Shown one piece after another: positions 61,301 to 64,000 of a DNA stretch of 64,000 nt. Where the stretch lies: positions 349,106-413,105 of the forward strand of contig NW_019091395.1 of the NCBI RefSeq assembly GCF_001949145.1, read 5' to 3'. Positions within the stretch are counted from its first letter, which is position 1; every line of letters starts with the position of its first letter. Below the pieces are notes generated by a model. That model was not told the origin of the DNA and did not search any database. It saw only the letters and a program-made list of their open reading frames with translations. The position numbers were made by a program, and so were the translations under genes. Source of the DNA: Acanthaster planci. Lineage: Eukaryota > Echinodermata > Asteroidea > Valvatida > Acanthasteridae.

Positions 61301-63637
61301 TTAGACTGCAACTACAAGCACAAGTTCTCTCCCAGTGGCTACGCCTATGTGAATCTCGTACTTGCTGAAGCCCTGCCCCCTCTTTGACAGACCTTGATGT
61401 TCATCCTCCGACCAGACTTCATCTTGGATCCTAGGGATTTCTTCTCTGGTGCCGGGGCTTCTCCACTGTCTGCCGCTGGCTCGGCAGTTTTAGAGGCAGC
61501 TTCTTTCTTTTTGCGCTGCAAAAAAAAGGGGAGCTTACAGAATGGTTATATAAATTATGGATGCTGAGGGCAATTCAATGAGTCAGGTTTTAAACACAGA
61601 CGTACCAGTTCTGTTCAATTTTTTCACCCAATTAACACTTTGTACAGATGGAACTTCTACAGCAGGAAATGGGAAGTGGGGTTGAGGGTTTTGAAACAGT
61701 TCCTGGACAAAACCAGGAGTGAGATTTGAGGAAACTGAAAAATCAGAAAAAACTTATGCCTTCTTAGGTACGCCCCTCAATCCTCCTATTTCAACAATTC
61801 ATCACACCGCGTGTACCTGTAGTATCCTTGATTGTTGATTTTTCCGAATTAGTTTCCGATAATATTCGTCTTCACTTCCGCTGCCTCTTTTTCCACCTGA
61901 CTTTCAAGCCACAAAAATGTCCATACGTTTTTCAAGCCTTTATCAAGTGAAAGATTTCCATCACCATCAACGAATTCAAGGGGATAGACAGCCATCAATT
62001 ACGGCGACAATTAAAGAACTGCACGTAACAAACATGAAATGGCACCTGAGTTTTCAATAAATGCAGCGAACTGTGCAATGCACGGCACATGTACAGTTAC
62101 AAGCTGTGCCGAGTCTAAGGTTCAATATCATGCACCCTCACTGTTCAGTGGTATTCTATTCCATCCCAGCTGCAGTGCCAATATAAAAAGTGCATGCTTT
62201 CAAAATCTTAACTTGATTAAGTCCTGCACTCACTTTCATGTCAAATTTGGAAAATACAACCCCTAGTTCTGGCAACGCCATGCCAAGGAGAGAAATCTGT
62301 AAGTGCTGTACACAGTTCAGTACACTTTTGTACTCATTCAACTGAAAAGTCGGTGTATGCAGGGAAGTGCAAGGCTTGACTTTGATGTATGTAAGCAGGT
62401 TTATGAGCGACTACTAAAGTGCCATGGAAGTGCCCCTTCTCGCTCGCTCACTGCTCTGGTCAGCACTCTCAGCAGTCTGCATGTCAACAAGACTCCAGAC
62501 GTTCTTACCTCTGCCTCCGCTTGCTTCTTGCGTTCAGCTTCAGCCTCCTGCCTCTTTCTTTCCTGTGGATTGAGGTATTAAGGATGCATCTTTGAATGTC
62601 CTTCTTCCACCCTGCAATGCTGTCCTCTTGGTCTTTCATCCCTACACAATGTCATCTTCCCACCCAATCCTTGTCTCGTCTGCAGTGGCACATCCCTTCT
62701 TCTTATCCTCTTTAGGTCATTCTCTTAGCCCTGCAACTTGGTTGATCTAAAGGTCTCTTCACTAAGTCATCCAACCATGCTCACCTTATCTGATCATCCT
62801 TTACCATTCCGAAACTCTGATCTTCACATAATCCTTTCCACATTGTCTCCACATCTCTACTCACTCTCATCCTCAATCTTCACCTCATCCCACTTGCATT
62901 TTCTCCGCATCTCTACTCACACTCATCCTCAATCTTCACCTCATCCCACTTGCATTTTCTCCACATCTCTACTCACACTCATCCTCAATCTTCACCTCAC
63001 CCCACTAGTATTGTCTCCACATCTCTACTCACACTCATCCTCAATCGTCACCTCATCCCACTAGTATTGTCTCCACATCTCTACTCACACTCATCCTCAA
63101 TCGTCACCTCATCCCACTAGTATTGTCTCCACATCTCTACTCACACTCATCCTCAATCTTTACCTCATCCCACTTGTATTGTCTCCACATCTCTACTCAC
63201 TCTTCCCCTCCATGTACATAGCATCTTCTTTTCATTTCTCATCCTCCCTCCCCACACTCACCCTCCCTTCTTCGTCTCATCCAGTTTGCATTTCTAGTCA
63301 TTCCATCAGTCCTCCAGCAATCTTCGCCTCATCATGTCTGCTTTTTATAAGCAACCCCCGTCCCTATCTTCCTCTTGTTTGCATCATCTCATCCTCTCTT
63401 CCTATGCTCATCCCACTATCTCTCCCAAATCTTTCCTGTCCTCTTCCTCCATCTCACCTCATCCTGTTTGCGCTTCTTCTCCTCTGCCTTCCTCCGTCTC
63501 TCTGCTTCCTCGTCCTGACGCCTCTGCTCTTCTTCCTCCTGACGCCTCCTTTCCTCCTCCTCCGCCTCTTCCTGTCGGCGACGCTCCTCCTCTTCCTCTT
63601 GGCGGCGTCGCTCTTCTTCCTGTCGCCGACGCTCCTC
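58368..63637 (-). CDS. Troponin I, 5'-incomplete
   Basis: Seven exons join in one frame: 63637-63458, 62562-62509, 61515-61393, 61095-60874, 59649-59606, 58848-58800 and 58421-58368 (stop TAG), 241 visible residues. The first two exons encode about 78 residues of Arg/Glu-rich repeats (EERRRQEEE). A Lys/Ala/Pro segment follows (AAADSGEAP-like, then KMKSGRRMNIK). The troponin I core is then clear: EDLKKEADETAAEKAQF, RDLRSLCERLHDQL, ESDKYDLEVEIRDRDVD, IAELNRRAMEIKGKF. The inhibitory segment is FVKPTLKKVEKVSK. The last exon gives DFRESLKKHEVTN, matching the DLRANLKQV region. It would bind troponin C and T and block actomyosin when Ca is low. The first visible exon begins at an acceptor, so the start codon is upstream of the window. 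The stretch between the inhibitory segment and DFRESL is about ten residues short of vertebrate forms; one small exon may be missed. Confidence 0.9.
60372..60608. mobile_element. MITE, TTCATAGAGCTGCTTAAGC family, copy 2 (inverted)
   Basis: It has the same about 40-bp palindromic ends and the same asymmetric middle as 28999-29240, but reversed: AAAGGTTACCAGCTAAAACT precedes CATGGAGTTTTGGCTGGTTA. It lies in the troponin I intron between the 60874 and 59649 exon borders. Confidence 0.85.
62841..63205. repeat. 56-bp tandem repeat in a troponin I intron
   Basis: The unit (ATTGTCTCCACATCTCTACT..., then CATCCTCAATCTTCACCTCATC) restarts at 62841, 62897, 62953, 63009, 63065, 63121 and 63177, an exact 56-bp period with few substitutions. 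The intron around it is pyrimidine-rich on the plus strand to about 63420. There are no unique spacers, so it is a minisatellite and not a CRISPR array. Confidence 0.9.
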
Positions 63638-63696
63638 CTGGAAGTTGTTCAAATCTTTCGCTCTTTACATGTTTTTATAACATGAGGGAAAAAACT

Positions 63697-64000
63697 ATGC
63701 TCCTTAACCACTTCCTATCGGGGTGCAGTAACTAGGAGACAGGTTTGGAAATCGCTTCATCTGGGCACCTAGCACGCATACAGTGACAGTTATTCTAACA
63801 TTGATTGGTTGTGCATGCTCAGAACATCTGGCACCAAATGCATACACACATGTGCGCACAACCTGCCAAGTTTGTCACTAAAGACTACCGGTATGTGAAA
63901 GCACGCCATCTCTACTTCCCGCTCAAAGCCAATAGCGGTGTCCATTACAGTTTTGTTCAGTGCACACTAATCTGGCATTTAGAGTTAGAAACCACTGCTG
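63697..64000. other. Upstream intron of troponin I, with a partial repeat
   Basis: A truncated relative of the TTAACCACTTCCTGCCGGGG element starts at 63703. No further troponin I exon is seen before the window ends. Confidence 0.45.

Noticed and set aside
62841-63205. Regular 56-bp repeats as a CRISPR array
   Set aside because: Copies are contiguous with no unique spacers, in a eukaryotic intron.
63179-63735. Long plus-strand open frames rich in Ser, Leu and Pro
   Set aside because: They are antisense shadows of the Arg/Glu-rich troponin I exon and of a pyrimidine-rich intron.

Overview
This window is eukaryotic: genes are split into short exons with GT..AG junctions, introns are long, non-LTR retrotransposon debris and palindromic MITEs are common, and 691 Ns form an assembly gap (22904-23594). 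The protein set (troponin T and troponin I with vertebrate-like cores, a CR1/L2-like LINE, repeated ACATGTAC runs, tRNA-derived SINEs) suggests an invertebrate deuterostome, most likely an echinoderm. That placement is inference; no marker here fixes the species.

Layout. 0.2-2.55 kb, minus: part of a CCR4/Angel-type EEP-superfamily nuclease. 3.4-6.1 kb: a decayed LINE, itself interrupted by a MITE. 6.1-14.2 kb: no supportable gene, several foldback elements. 14.2-21.2 kb, minus: a troponin T-like gene, eight exons assembled in one frame. 21.2-25.6 kb: intergenic region between two divergent genes, containing the gap. 25.6-40.0 kb, plus: a second troponin T-like gene of 15 coding exons (430 codons plus stop, frame kept at every junction) whose last two exons add a canonical LIM domain. 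40-45 kb: its 3' flank, with duplicated transposon-like repeats. 45.3-48.1 kb, minus: a three-exon gene for a 176-residue acidic, low-complexity protein. 49.3-51.3 kb, plus: a small secreted-protein gene. 51.4-58.3 kb: no gene seen. 58.4-63.6 kb, minus: troponin I, with its 5' end beyond the window.

The central result is a muscle thin-filament locus: two head-to-head troponin T paralogues about 20 kb from a troponin I gene. Vertebrate TNNI and TNNT genes are also linked in pairs, so this looks like the same ancestral linkage. The most unusual item is the troponin T-LIM fusion. Troponin T and I would act together with troponin C (not in this window) and tropomyosin on actin filaments. The remaining genes have no evident functional tie to them.

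Exon borders were read by eye from splice consensus and frame continuity. Where a junction did not resolve, the entry says so.
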